Assembly (NCBI RefSeq): GCF_037024155.1
Contig: NZ_JAYKTS010000036.1
Coordinates: 515 to 39,166 of the forward strand
DNA from: Bacillus sp. 2205SS5-2
GTDB lineage: Bacteria > Bacillota > Bacilli > Bacillales > Bacillaceae_K
Direction of reading: 5' to 3'
DNA: 38,652 nucleotides
The notes beneath the pieces are model-generated. The model was not told the DNA's origin, searched no databases, and saw only the letters and a list, made by a program, of their open reading frames with translations. Position 1 is the stretch's first letter. The number at the start of each line of letters is the position of its first letter. This document shows positions 6,872 to 16,049 of this stretch, piece by piece. A program made the position numbers and the translations under genes.

Positions 6872-7738
6872 ATGAGAGAAATAATTCTGAAGGAAATTGA
6901 AAAACGAATCACTGAAACCGTCAAATCGAATGGAGACTTTCAGGAAGAACGCTTGAAAAGAAAACAAAAAGTGCTTCAGCAACGAGAAGCTGAGATCGTA
7001 AAGGTGAATGTGAGTGGAAACATTGATCAGATCGTTAAAAGAAATCAGGAAGAGATTATTAATTATCATCTCCATTTTCAATATTTAATTAAACAGAAGA
7101 AGCTACTATATTTAGAAGAAGAAGTGGAAAGACGTTATAGTGTTTTCGAAAATGGGGAACTAATGAAGGATGAAGGACTCATGGAGGAAGGGGATAAGAG
7201 TTCAGAACCCAGATTGATGGTCGAAGAAAATCATGACGAACGGCTGAGCTACCGTTATGATCGTTTAAAAGCGGTAAAATATGCAGAGAGATGGTGGAAT
7301 AGCTATAACTCCGCTTATAAAAAGTTTGAGGTAGATTGCACGAATTTTATCTCTCAATGTCTTCATGCAGGAGGCGCTCCGATGCGAGGTCAGAGTAATC
7401 GAAGTAAGGGGTGGTGGATGAGTGGAAATAATTGGAGTTATAGTTGGAGTGTGGCGAATTCACTTCGCTGGTATCTTCCTTCATCTAAAGTTGGTTTGCG
7501 AGGGACCGAAGTTAGAGGAGCGGAAGAGCTCAAGCTTGGAGACGTGATTTGTTATGACTTTGAGGGAGATGGCCGTTATAACCATAATACGATTGTGACC
7601 GCGAAGGACGCATATGGTTTTCCGCTGGTCAATGCTCATACGCATAACAGCCGGATGCGGTATTGGAATTATGAGGATTCGACGGCCTATACGCCGAATA
7701 TTAAGTATAAGTTCTTTTCGATAGTGGATGATGCTTAA
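6872..7738 (+). CDS. yhbB: YhbB-like amidase-domain protein
   Basis: A 288-aa protein with an Amidase_6-type (NlpC/P60-like) C-terminal domain. The N-terminal ~120 residues are charged and helical (RKQKVLQQREAEIVKVN) with no signal peptide. The catalytic Cys is expected at Cys156 in EVDCTNFISQCLHAGG, with the partner His in YNHNTIVTAK or NAHTHNSR. It probably cleaves a peptide or amide bond, possibly in cell-wall material; the substrate is not known to me. ATG 6872 has GAGGAGGG six bases upstream, whereas the ATG at 6866 abuts the ribosome site. In B. subtilis the homologue yhbB directly follows queG (yhbA). Here scdA and a pseudogene separate them. Confidence 0.85.
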   Translation: MREIILKEIEKRITETVKSNGDFQEERLKRKQKVLQQREAEIVKVNVSGNIDQIVKRNQEEIINYHLHFQYLIKQKKLLYLEEEVERRYSVFENGELMKDEGLMEEGDKSSEPRLMVEENHDERLSYRYDRLKAVKYAERWWNSYNSAYKKFEVDCTNFISQCLHAGGAPMRGQSNRSKGWWMSGNNWSYSWSVANSLRWYLPSSKVGLRGTEVRGAEELKLGDVICYDFEGDGRYNHNTIVTAKDAYGFPLVNAHTHNSRMRYWNYEDSTAYTPNIKYKFFSIVDDA

Positions 7739-7779
7739 GGAGTATTTAGGGCTGCTGGAGACAGTGGCTTTTTTATTTA

Positions 7780-7943
7780 GGCTGTTTTCGCATAGATTGT
7801 GGCTTTTCGAATTAGTTCTTATTTCGTGATGAAGAATGAAATCGAGCATTTTTTTCACATTGTTTTTAACTCGAAATGAGGAAAGAAAAGTGTGTTTCCA
7901 TCTGTTTTTATATGCTAGATAAACAAAGTATGCGAAAAGAGCC
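7780..7943 (+). mobile_element. MITE-like element, type III interior (copy delta)
   Basis: 164 bp from ggctgttttcgcatagattg to caaagtatgcgaaaagagcc. The termini match the family (ggctgttttcgca / tgcgaaaagagcc), but the interior is unlike both the type I core and the type II interior. It sits just behind the T-rich end of yhbB's 3' region. Confidence 0.6.
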
Positions 7944-8131
7944 TAAAGGAATGTTAGCAAACAAACGACAAGACATCACTTGTAGTAGGAAGGTAAGAGA
8001 TTTATAGAAAATGAAGTGTCTCAGCAGAATAATTTGTAGATACTTTGTAAGTGGTTTTTTCAAAGGGTGGGAGCAAATAGTAAGATAGTCAAAATATTCC
8101 CCCTTCCTCGTCAATATAGTTCCCCTATTAT

Positions 8132-8152
8132 TGAAAACGCTTCCATTATAAT
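8132..8152 (+). promoter_or_regulatory. Candidate cre (CcpA) site and -10 of the sugar transporter operon
   Basis: TGAAAACGCTTCCA at 8132-8145 matches the catabolite responsive element consensus with one mismatch. It is immediately followed by TATAAT at 8147-8152. No good -35 lies at the right distance, which fits an activator-dependent promoter. Bound CcpA would block the promoter, implying glucose repression. Confidence 0.6.
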
Positions 8153-8188
8153 GAGAGAAAGTGATTAAATTAATAGGCGGTGAAGCGG

Positions 8189-9130
8189 ATGGAAACAAAG
8201 ATTCAAATGGAATCTGTGAAAACGAGTGCACAATTAAAAGCAGTTCAGAAAAGAAAAGTAAAATATAAGAAATTTTTAACGTACGCTGCATTTGTGGGAC
8301 CGGCTCTGCTATTCTTCTTAGTTATTCAGATTCTTCCGTTTTTAATGGGAATTTACTATTCATTCACATCTTGGAATGGAGTTAGTTCTGCTGTTGAATG
8401 GGTAGGTTTTGAGAATTATAAAAAGATATTTTCGAACGATCAAAGATTTTATGAGTCATTTTGGTTTACGCTGAGATTTATGTTTGCAGCGGTGATTATT
8501 AGCAATATAATCGGTTTTAGTTTTGCGTTATTGTTAAATGCTGCATTAAAAACGAAGAATATTTTACGAACAGTATTTTTTATTCCGAATGTAATTGGTG
8601 GACTTTTACTAGGATTCATTTGGCAGTTTATTTTTGTAAAAGGGTTTGCGTCGATTGGAAACATGACGGATATCGCATTTTTTAAGTTACCGTGGTTAGG
8701 GGATGAAGTTACTGCGTTTTGGGGAATTGTAATCGTCTTTGCTTGGCAAATCAGTGGATATATGATGGTCATTTATATTGCAGCACTGCAAGGGGTCGAT
8801 AATTCGCTCTTAGAAGCGGCGAAAATGGATGGTGCCACGCCTTGGACGTTATTAACTAAAATCATCATTCCGTTAATTCTACCTGCTTTTACAATTTGTT
8901 TCTTCTTAACGATTTCGATGGCGTTTAAGATTTTCGACTTAAACATTTCGTTAACAGGAGGAGGACCATTTTATTCAACTCAATCAGTTGCGATTAATAT
9001 TTATCAAGAAGCCTTCCAGAATAATCGTTATGGATTAGGAACAGCAAAATCAATATTATTCTTTGTGGTAGTTGCAATCTTTACTACGGTTCAAGTAATG
9101 ATTACGAAGAAAAGGGAGGTTGAAGCATAG
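8189..9130 (+). CDS. Carbohydrate ABC transporter permease (MalF-type)
   Basis: A 313-aa inner-membrane subunit of a CUT1 sugar importer. A basic N-terminus (KRKVKYKKF) is followed by TM1 (AAFVGPALLFFLVIQILPF) and five further membrane helices. The cytoplasmic EAA loop that docks the ATPase is EAAKMDGATPWTLLTKIIIP. ATG 8189 is preferred: TAGGCGGTGA precedes it by 5 bases, while a GTG at 8180 lies inside that ribosome site. The stop overlaps the next gene's GTG by one base (TAGTG), so the two permeases are translationally coupled. The transcript probably starts at the -10 at 8147 and is subject to catabolite control. Confidence 0.93.
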   Translation: METKIQMESVKTSAQLKAVQKRKVKYKKFLTYAAFVGPALLFFLVIQILPFLMGIYYSFTSWNGVSSAVEWVGFENYKKIFSNDQRFYESFWFTLRFMFAAVIISNIIGFSFALLLNAALKTKNILRTVFFIPNVIGGLLLGFIWQFIFVKGFASIGNMTDIAFFKLPWLGDEVTAFWGIVIVFAWQISGYMMVIYIAALQGVDNSLLEAAKMDGATPWTLLTKIIIPLILPAFTICFFLTISMAFKIFDLNISLTGGGPFYSTQSVAINIYQEAFQNNRYGLGTAKSILFFVVVAIFTTVQVMITKKREVEA

Positions 9131-9957
9131 TGGACAATCGGTATACGAAAAGGACGTTTGTTCTAGAAATTATTGCAATCGTAGTAGCGCTTATATTCCT
9201 GGTTCCTTTTTACTTCGTGTTTGTCAATTCAGTGAAGCCATTTGCAGCTATCTTAATCGATGCCGCAGCATGGCCGGAAGAGTTTAGATTTTCGAATTAT
9301 GCTAAAGTTTGGGAGATTATTAATTTCCCACGTGCTTTCATGAATTCTCTAATTATTACGGTATTTAGTATTCTAGGATTAGTCATTATTAGCTCAATGG
9401 CAGCTTGGAAAATGGTTCGAACACCTGGTAAATTTAGTAAAATCCTATTTGTTGTTTTTGTATCAGCGATGGTGATTCCATTCCAAACAGTTATGATTCC
9501 GTTAATGAAACTGGGAGGAACACTTCATTTAACGAATAGCATTCCCGGATTGATTATCATGTATTTCGGATTCGGAGTTCCGCTTTCATTATTCTTATAT
9601 CATGGATTTGTAAAAACAGTTCCTGTTGAGATTGAAGAATCAGCCATGATTGATGGATGTAGCCAATTCGGTGTGTTTTGGAGAATTGTGTTTCCACTCT
9701 TAAAGCCGATTACGGTTACCGTCATTATTTTAAATACCCTATGGATTTGGAATGATTATCTGTTACCGCTTCTAGTCTTACAAGATGCGGAATTGCGAAC
9801 AATACCGTTAGCAGCAAGCTCGTTCTTCGCTCAGTACACGAAGCAATGGGACATGGGACTTGCGGCGTTGGTTATGGGAATTGCTCCAATTATTGTTTTC
9901 TTCTTATTTTTACAAAAACACATCATCAAAGGAATTGCATCAGGATCAATTAAGTAG
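9130..9957 (+). CDS. Carbohydrate ABC transporter permease (MalG-type)
   Basis: A 275-aa second permease of the CUT1 importer, six predicted membrane helices starting at VLEIIAIVVALIFLVPFYFV. The EAA loop is EESAMIDGCSQFGVFWRIVF, followed by P. GTG at 9130 overlaps the upstream stop codon, and the AAGGGAGGTTGA stretch before it supplies the ribosome site. No ATP-binding subunit is encoded anywhere in the cluster. Bacillus CUT1 importers usually share one ATPase (MsmX) encoded elsewhere, and that is inferred here. Confidence 0.93.
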   Translation: MDNRYTKRTFVLEIIAIVVALIFLVPFYFVFVNSVKPFAAILIDAAAWPEEFRFSNYAKVWEIINFPRAFMNSLIITVFSILGLVIISSMAAWKMVRTPGKFSKILFVVFVSAMVIPFQTVMIPLMKLGGTLHLTNSIPGLIIMYFGFGVPLSLFLYHGFVKTVPVEIEESAMIDGCSQFGVFWRIVFPLLKPITVTVIILNTLWIWNDYLLPLLVLQDAELRTIPLAASSFFAQYTKQWDMGLAALVMGIAPIIVFFLFLQKHIIKGIASGSIK

Positions 9958-9964
9958 ATATAAC

Positions 9965-9992
9965 GTTTCTGTGTCTTTTTAAGAAACAGAAA
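9965..9992 (+). other. Intercistronic hairpin between permease and binding-protein genes
   Basis: tttctgt (9966-9972) can pair with acagaaa (9986-9992) in the 71-base gap. The T's lie in the loop rather than after the stem, so it is not a typical terminator. It may stabilise the downstream binding-protein mRNA, which is usually needed in excess. Confidence 0.4.
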
Positions 9993-10028
9993 TTTATATA
10001 AAATAATTAAACAGGGGGTCATTTATTT

Positions 10029-11309
10029 ATGAAACGCTTACTTTTATTATCTATGTCATTACTTTTAGTGTTTGGAATTATCGCAGGTTGTTCTTCGAAA
10101 GAAAAAACGAATGGCAGCACAGATGGAGAGACTAAATCAGATGATGAAGTGGTAACCTTAAATTTCTTCCAATTTAAAGTTGAAATTGCGGATCAACTTC
10201 AAGAGCTGATTAATGAATTTGAAGCGGAAAATCCTAATATTAAAATTAAACTTGAGACTGTTGGTGGAGGTGCCGATTATGGTGCAGCACTAAAAGCAAA
10301 ATTTGCTTCAGGTGAAGAACCAGATATTTTCAATAATGGGGGATTTAAAGAGCTAGAGCTTTGGAAAGAGAAGTTAGCGGACCTCTCCGATGAGCCTTGG
10401 GTTGAGCATCTTCTTCCAATTGGGAAAGTACCAATGACTGATGAAGATGGTAAACTATACGGTATGCCGGTTAACCTTGAAGGTTATGGTTTTGTTTACA
10501 ATAAAGATTTATTCGAAGAGGCTGGAATTAAAGAAGCACCTAGCACAATTGATGAATTGAAAGCTGCAGCGAAGAAATTAGAAGAGAATGATATAACAGC
10601 ATTTTCAGCTGGTTACGGCGAGTGGTGGGTGATTGGACAACATTTACTGAATATTCCATTCGCACAGCAAGAGGATCCTACTGCTTTTATTGAAAGATTA
10701 TATGATGGATCTGAAAAAATTGTTGGCAACGAAAAATTTGTACAATTCAAGGAAGTACTAGATACAGAGCTTAAGTATGCGAATGATAATCCACTAACAA
10801 CGGATTATAATACTCAAGTTACACTATTTGCGTCAGGTGAAGCAGCGATGCTACAACAAGGAAACTGGACAGAGAATATGATTAATGAAATCAATCCAGA
10901 CATGAATATGGCCTTCCTTCCACTACCAATTAGCAATGACGAGAGTGCAGATCGCCTACCAGTAGGTGTTCCAAATAACTGGGTATTGAACAAAGAATCT
11001 GAGCATTTAGATGAAGCAAAAACATTCTTAGACTGGATGGTTTCTTCTGAAACTGGTAAGAGATACATTACGGAAGAATTTGCTTTCATTCCAGCATTTG
11101 ATAACATTGAACCAAATGGTCTTGGTGACTTAGGCCAATCCATTCTTGAATTCTCTAAAGATGAAAAAACGATTCCTTGGACTTGGTTCAGATGGCCAGA
11201 CGGAGCAAACAAAGAGTTTGCTGCAACGATCCAAGAATATTCAGCTGGAAAAATCGACTTTGACACTGTACTTGAGCGATTCCAACAAACTTGGGATAAC
11301 TTGAAATAA
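10029..11309 (+). CDS. Extracellular sugar-binding lipoprotein of ABC transporter
   Basis: A 426-aa solute-binding protein anchored to the outer face of the membrane. The signal sequence MKRLLLLSMSLLLVFGIIAG ends in a lipobox with Cys21 as the lipidated residue, followed by a Ser/Lys/Asp-rich linker. The body is family 1 (MalE-like): FEAENPNIKIKLETVGGGAD, the hinge-region segment YGMPVNLEGYGFVYNKDLFE, and FASGEAAMLQQGNWTENMI. It captures an oligosaccharide or glycoside for the two upstream permeases; the substrate cannot be read from sequence. AGGGGG lies about 10 bases before the ATG. It is the last gene before a strong terminator. Confidence 0.93.
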   Translation: MKRLLLLSMSLLLVFGIIAGCSSKEKTNGSTDGETKSDDEVVTLNFFQFKVEIADQLQELINEFEAENPNIKIKLETVGGGADYGAALKAKFASGEEPDIFNNGGFKELELWKEKLADLSDEPWVEHLLPIGKVPMTDEDGKLYGMPVNLEGYGFVYNKDLFEEAGIKEAPSTIDELKAAAKKLEENDITAFSAGYGEWWVIGQHLLNIPFAQQEDPTAFIERLYDGSEKIVGNEKFVQFKEVLDTELKYANDNPLTTDYNTQVTLFASGEAAMLQQGNWTENMINEINPDMNMAFLPLPISNDESADRLPVGVPNNWVLNKESEHLDEAKTFLDWMVSSETGKRYITEEFAFIPAFDNIEPNGLGDLGQSILEFSKDEKTIPWTWFRWPDGANKEFAATIQEYSAGKIDFDTVLERFQQTWDNLK

Positions 11310-11313
11310 GATA

Positions 11314-11350
11314 ATAGAAAGCATGTCTCTAGAGACATGCTTTCTATTTA
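11314..11350 (+). terminator. Terminator of the ABC transporter operon
   Basis: A perfect 34-bp palindrome (two 17-bp arms, 11314-11330 and 11331-11347, core gcatgtctctagagacatgc) is followed by a T/A-rich tail. It separates the transporter operon from the regulatory/catabolic operon. Confidence 0.8.
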
Positions 11351-11357
11351 ATAAAAT

Positions 11358-11518
11358 GGCTGTTTTCGCAAAGTTCGTGGCTTTTTGATTCAGTCAATAA
11401 ACGGTGTTATAACTTTGTTTCGGGCATCATTTCGTCTATTATTGATGGAAACCAACAGTGAAATGGGCAATTTAATCAAAAATCAGATGAAATAGGCACA
11501 ATGTATACGAAAAGAGTC
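11358..11518 (+). mobile_element. MITE-like element, type I (copy B)
   Basis: 161 bp from ggctgttttcgcaaag to gtatacgaaaagagtc, with the type I core (cgggcatcatttcgtctatt). It begins 10 bases after the terminator stem of the binding-protein gene. Another element (type II) is inserted 9 bases beyond its right end. Confidence 0.8.
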
Positions 11519-11527
11519 TTTCTAAAT

Positions 11528-11707
11528 TGCTCTTTTCGTAGACTTTGTTGCTATCGGCGTAAATAAAAACAGGCAGTAAGGTTTTTTCGACGGCTTTCTT
11601 ATTTTTATCTAAAAATGGATAATTTTTCATTAAGAAAAGAGTACGAAGTCATACAAATCAGGGAATCTATTCCTATTCGAAAAGCCACAATCTTTGCGAA
11701 AACAGCC
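11528..11707 (-). mobile_element. MITE-like element, type II (copy alpha) with 8-bp target duplication
   Basis: 180 bp from tgctcttttcgtagac (first base changed from the family g) to ctttgcgaaaacagcc. The interior differs from type I and matches the copies at 32357 and 37908. Perfect direct repeats TTCTAAAT flank it at 11520-11527 and 11708-11715, which is the signature of transposition. Confidence 0.85.
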
Positions 11708-11915
11708 TTCTAAATAAAAAGGGTAAAATAACTTTCTGGCAATATTGTTTGTCTAGCCCCAGATGCCTTATGCTTTTTTTAAGTTTTTGAGGAACTGGAC
11801 GGAATTTGCCACGAATGAAATTCAGAATTTTACTGCTAAGATTTAAAAATACTACCATAAGGGATGAGCGACACTTTATACTAAGAGAAATGGCAAATTT
11901 GAGAGGGTCGTCCCT

Positions 11916-13727
11916 ATGATTAAAAACAGTATTCGGAATAAGTTAATTGTTTTACTAATGATTACGACCATTGTTCCTTTTGGAAGTTCAATCATTATTA
12001 CATATTTGTATACAAAGAATTCAATCGAAAATCAAGTTGTAAAGGAAAGTCGCAATCTACTATATCAAGGTAAACTGAATTTAGAGAATTATATGAATGA
12101 GTTGAACGGACTAACACTGTCACTCTATAAGAATCCAGATTTTATAAATTATATGAGGTCACCTAATCAGCAGAGCAATTATTTAACGATAGGCATCGTC
12201 AAGAATGTTGTGCAAACGCTTCTCTATACGAGTGAAACAGTTAATGAGGTACACGTATCTTTTGAAGGCAATAATCGTGTCATTTCAGCTTCAAAGAAAT
12301 CGACAGTGGTTTTTTCTAACCGAAATAGTGATTCTAACGAGGAATCATTCTCAAAGGCGAAAAACAGTCCTTATCATATGTATATAGAGCCAAAGTTTGC
12401 TCAGCACGAGCAGGCAATCAATAGCTCAAAAAATATCTTCAACATTCATCGTGCCTTCACAAATGTTCCAGAAGAGGATGTTCTTGCGTATATCTCATTA
12501 GAAATCTCACCTAAAAAAATCATTAATTTGAGTAGAAATCTTTACAACCAAGAGAAGGAAGAATTTTACTTGCTTTCTTCAGATGGAGAAGTGATTTATA
12601 GCTCGAATTTTGATTTATCAAAACATGGATACCGTCAACAATGGATACAACGAATCCTTGAGACGGAAGAAGACTCAGGTTCATTGGAGTGGAAAGAAGA
12701 TACATTTAATGGAATGATGATGTACGATCAGTTACCAGCTTCTGCAGGTGGATGGATATTGGTCAAAAGGGTTTCATTTGCACATTTGTACGAAAGTCCT
12801 TTAAGTGTTGCGAAACTTAATATCCTTTTTGGGGTTATTGGTTTATCACTTGTTGTGTTAGCTACGTTGTTTGTCACATTTAAAATCACATCTCCGATTA
12901 GGATTTTGCTACAGAATATTCAACAAGTAGAAAAAGGAAATATGAAGGTTAGAATGGAATCCTTTGGCCCGGATGAAATTGGGTTACTAGGTTTCCGGTT
13001 TCAACAGATGATTGAACGTATCAACACGCTAATCAATCGGGAGTACAAATTAGAATTAGAAAACAAAAACAATCAATTAAAAGTACTACAATCACAAATC
13101 AATCCACACTTTTTATACAACGCTTTACAGTCGATCGGAACAGTGGCGCTTAAGAATAAAGTTCCGCAAATCTATTCTTTGATAACGCATCTCTCTAAAA
13201 TCATGCGGTATGGAATGAATATGGAAGAGGATATCGTTCCTTTGAAAAACGAAATTACGTATACCAATGCCTTTCTTCTATTGCAAAAAGAACGTTTTGG
13301 TGAACATTTAGAATACATCGTAGAGGTAGAAGAGAATTTATATGATGTGAAAGTACCAAAAATGATTCTTCAGCCTATTATAGAGAATTATTTCAAGCAT
13401 GGCTTTGACATTCGTGATGAAGTTGGTCGCATTTACCTCTACTGCTATAAGGAGCAAGAGGATCTTGTCGTGAAGATTCGTGATAATGGAACGGGCGTGA
13501 CAAACGCTCGATTATTGGAGATTCAAACGTATTTTCAATCAGAAGCCGTCAATACGGTAGGAGAGAAGACGAATATTGGCTTGAAGAATGTCTATGTTCG
13601 TTTAAAACTATACTATGATAACCGTGCGACGCTACATCTTGAAAACGATGTAGATGGTGGTTTTTTGGTGACCATGAGGATACCGATAGAAATGGAAGGT
13701 GAGGCGAATGAAAGCAATCATCATTGA
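11916..13727 (+). CDS. Sensor histidine kinase, YesM-like
   Basis: A 603-aa membrane sensor kinase. TM1 is near the N-terminus (KLIVLLMITTIVPFGSSIII). An extracellular sensing region of about 250 residues follows, then TM2 around LNILFGVIGLSLVVLATLFV and a HAMP linker. The His_kinase domain contains QSQINPHFLYN with phospho-acceptor His398. The ATPase domain has the N box (ILQPIIENYFKHGF) and VKIRDNGTGV. GAGAGGG lies 8 bases before the ATG. It overlaps the response-regulator gene by 20 bases. Members of this class control nearby CUT1 sugar transporters, so it probably senses the imported sugar or its binding protein. Confidence 0.93.
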   Translation: MIKNSIRNKLIVLLMITTIVPFGSSIIITYLYTKNSIENQVVKESRNLLYQGKLNLENYMNELNGLTLSLYKNPDFINYMRSPNQQSNYLTIGIVKNVVQTLLYTSETVNEVHVSFEGNNRVISASKKSTVVFSNRNSDSNEESFSKAKNSPYHMYIEPKFAQHEQAINSSKNIFNIHRAFTNVPEEDVLAYISLEISPKKIINLSRNLYNQEKEEFYLLSSDGEVIYSSNFDLSKHGYRQQWIQRILETEEDSGSLEWKEDTFNGMMMYDQLPASAGGWILVKRVSFAHLYESPLSVAKLNILFGVIGLSLVVLATLFVTFKITSPIRILLQNIQQVEKGNMKVRMESFGPDEIGLLGFRFQQMIERINTLINREYKLELENKNNQLKVLQSQINPHFLYNALQSIGTVALKNKVPQIYSLITHLSKIMRYGMNMEEDIVPLKNEITYTNAFLLLQKERFGEHLEYIVEVEENLYDVKVPKMILQPIIENYFKHGFDIRDEVGRIYLYCYKEQEDLVVKIRDNGTGVTNARLLEIQTYFQSEAVNTVGEKTNIGLKNVYVRLKLYYDNRATLHLENDVDGGFLVTMRIPIEMEGEANESNHH

Positions 13728-15285
13728 CGATGAAAAGCATGTACGTGAAGGGTTACTTTTATTAGCAGAGTGGGAGAAGCATGGCATAAACACTATTTTT
13801 GAAGCAGAAAATGGTGATGAGGCCATGAAGTTAATCACAGAGCACCAGCCTGAAATTATTTTTACAGACATGAGAATGCCGAAAATAGACGGAATAAATT
13901 TATTAAAATGGCTTTATTCCTCAGAAATAAAGAGTAAAACGATTGTTGTCAGTGGGTATGATGATTTTGAGTATATGAGAAATGCAATTTTTTATAAAAG
14001 TTTCGATTATATTTTAAAACCAATAGAGCCTGACGTTCTGAATGAAACATTAGATAAGGCAGTGAGAGAATACAATGACCAAGCAGATTCAAGACGATCA
14101 AAAGCGGAAGAGATTAGAGTCATGAACGAAGCAAAGCCGCTTTACTGGGGTCGATTATTTACAAGTCTCTGTAGTCAAGAAAGTGTCCCCTTATTACTAG
14201 AAGAGAAAATCGAACACGAATTTGGAATATTAATTTCGCAAATAGAAAAAACAATGGCTATATTATCAATAAAGCCAACGCTGATGAGCGTATTTAATGG
14301 AGATACCGATCTAGCTTTTTTTACGCTAAGTAATATATGTAACGAATTATTTAGCAAAAATAATGCTGGTGTTTGTTTTCGAAATAGCAATAAAGATGAT
14401 GAACTAGTAATCTTATTTTGGAAAGACAATAAAATCACGTTTCTATTAGAAGAACTGCAGGCATTAATTTATCAATATAGTAAATCTTTCTCACTACTTG
14501 CACTAGGGCAGAAATCAAATGCAATGAAAGATGCCTATGAGTCAGCGCAAAAAGTGTTTTTACAGCATGACTTATTAAAAGAGAAAAAGATAGTGGCCGT
14601 GAATGAGGTCGAAACAAAGCCGCTACTTCATTTGTTGGATTACTCAAATGAACTTTTATGGTCAATCCGTTCTGGAAGTACCGAACAAGTTAAAGACTTA
14701 TTAAATCAGTTGTACATGAAGCTAGAAACCAGTCATCTTATGTCTATAGAACAAGTTCAATTATGGGATCAACAGTTTGAATTACTCAGAAGAAACTGGT
14801 TAAAAGAATATGAAATTCAGAGTGAGGAAGAGGTTTGTCGTCGACAAGATTATTGGAAAGGAAACGGCGTTTTTTCTATTGCGAAATTCAAAGAGGAAAA
14901 AAACAAAGAGTTTCAACAATTGATTCAATCACTTTCCGGCGTCAAATACCAAAAAGAAAAAAATAATATGCAGAAAATTGAAGAATATTTGCAGCAACAC
15001 TACCAGGAAGACATTACACTTCAAGATATTGCCGATCGATTTTTTCTAAGTAGAGAATATATTTCACGGCAATTTAAAAGAGAGTACCTTTCGACATTGA
15101 TAGATTACTTGACGAATATTCGGATGGGAAAAGCGAAGAAATTACTAGAAAATCCGTTTTTGAAAATATATGAAATAGCATATGGGGTTGGTTATCAAAA
15201 CGAAAAATACTTTAGTAAGGTGTTTAAAAAGCACAGCGGATTGACTCCAAATGAGTACCGACAAAAAGTCACATCTACTTCTTAA
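13708..15285 (+). CDS. AraC-type response regulator, YesN-like
   Basis: A 525-aa cytosolic regulator. The N-terminal receiver domain begins [20 protein letters not shown], and Asp54 in [11 protein letters not shown] is the phosphorylation site. A long middle region of low conservation follows. The C-terminal ~100 residues are an AraC-type double helix-turn-helix ([40 protein letters not shown]). ATG 13708 is preferred because AGGTGA lies 5 bases before it; a GTG at 13699 overlaps that site. It starts inside the kinase gene, which shows tight coupling. It likely activates the transporter promoter near 8147 and possibly its own operon. Confidence 0.93.
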   Translation: MKAIIIDDEKHVREGLLLLAEWEKHGINTIFEAENGDEAMKLITEHQPEIIFTDMRMPKIDGINLLKWLYSSEIKSKTIVVSGYDDFEYMRNAIFYKSFDYILKPIEPDVLNETLDKAVREYNDQADSRRSKAEEIRVMNEAKPLYWGRLFTSLCSQESVPLLLEEKIEHEFGILISQIEKTMAILSIKPTLMSVFNGDTDLAFFTLSNICNELFSKNNAGVCFRNSNKDDELVILFWKDNKITFLLEELQALIYQYSKSFSLLALGQKSNAMKDAYESAQKVFLQHDLLKEKKIVAVNEVETKPLLHLLDYSNELLWSIRSGSTEQVKDLLNQLYMKLETSHLMSIEQVQLWDQQFELLRRNWLKEYEIQSEEEVCRRQDYWKGNGVFSIAKFKEEKNKEFQQLIQSLSGVKYQKEKNNMQKIEEYLQQHYQEDITLQDIADRFFLSREYISRQFKREYLSTLIDYLTNIRMGKAKKLLENPFLKIYEIAYGVGYQNEKYFSKVFKKHSGLTPNEYRQKVTSTS

Positions 15286-15302
15286 TACACGGAGGGTCTA
15301 AT

Positions 15303-16028
15303 ATGTTAAACGTTACAGTGTGGAATGAAAACCGTCATGAACAAAGCAAACCAGAGGTAAGAAAGATTTATCCTGAAGGCATTCACGGGGCAATCGCAAT
15401 TTTTTTAGGAGAAAAGAATTTCGATGTAAAAACTGCGACGCTTGATGAGGTGGAGCACGGGTTAACAGTAGATGTGTTAAAGGAAACGGATGTTCTTTTA
15501 TGGTGGGGACATGTGGCTCATGATGAAGTATCAGATGAAATTGTTGAAAGAGTAAAGCAGCGGGTCCTGGACGGGATGGGATTAATTGTTCTCCATTCAG
15601 GTCATTTTTCGAAAATATTTAAAACTCTAATGGGGACTTCTTGCGATTTAAAGTGGCGAGAAGCTGAAGAAAAAGAACGGATTTGGATTGTAGATCCGAG
15701 CCATCCGATCACGGAGGGACTAGGTGAGTATATAGATTTAGAGAATGAAGAAATGTACGGAGAGCATTTTGATATTCCAGCTCCTGATCAGCTTGTGATG
15801 GTAAGTTGGTTTGAAGGCGGAGAAGTATTTAGAAGTGGATGTACCTATCAACGCGGCAATGGAAAAATTTTTTACTTCCGTCCGGGACACGAAACGTATC
15901 CAACCTACTACAACAAAGATGTTCAAAAAGTAATCGTGAATGCGGTGAAATGGGCGAAGCCAGTGAATCATTCTCGACCTATATATGGAAATGCACAACC
16001 ATTAGAAGTAATTAGAGGTAGTAATTAG
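15303..16028 (+). CDS. ThuA-like domain protein
   Basis: A 241-aa cytosolic protein of the ThuA (trehalose utilisation) family, which has a glutamine-amidotransferase-like fold. Visible family segments are [11 protein letters not shown] at the start, [34 protein letters not shown] and the C-terminal [16 protein letters not shown]. In rhizobia ThuA works with the Gfo/Idh/MocA-type ThuB on 3-keto-disaccharides, and the same partners follow here. GGAGGG lies 6 bases before the ATG, 18 bases after the regulator gene. The exact reaction in this cluster is inferred. Confidence 0.85.
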   Translation: MLNVTVWNENRHEQSKPEVRKIYPEGIHGAIAIFLGEKNFDVKTATLDEVEHGLTVDVLKETDVLLWWGHVAHDEVSDEIVERVKQRVLDGMGLIVLHSGHFSKIFKTLMGTSCDLKWREAEEKERIWIVDPSHPITEGLGEYIDLENEEMYGEHFDIPAPDQLVMVSWFEGGEVFRSGCTYQRGNGKIFYFRPGHETYPTYYNKDVQKVIVNAVKWAKPVNHSRPIYGNAQPLEVIRGSN

Positions 16029-16049
16029 TCGAGACGAGGGGGAAAAAGG

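Noticed and set aside
11673-11858. 60-codon minus-strand frame resembling a transposase tail
   Set aside because: Half of it lies in the alpha element's end and flank. The phrase NFIRGKFRPVPQKL looks protein-like, but I cannot tie it to a family and it lacks a ribosome site.
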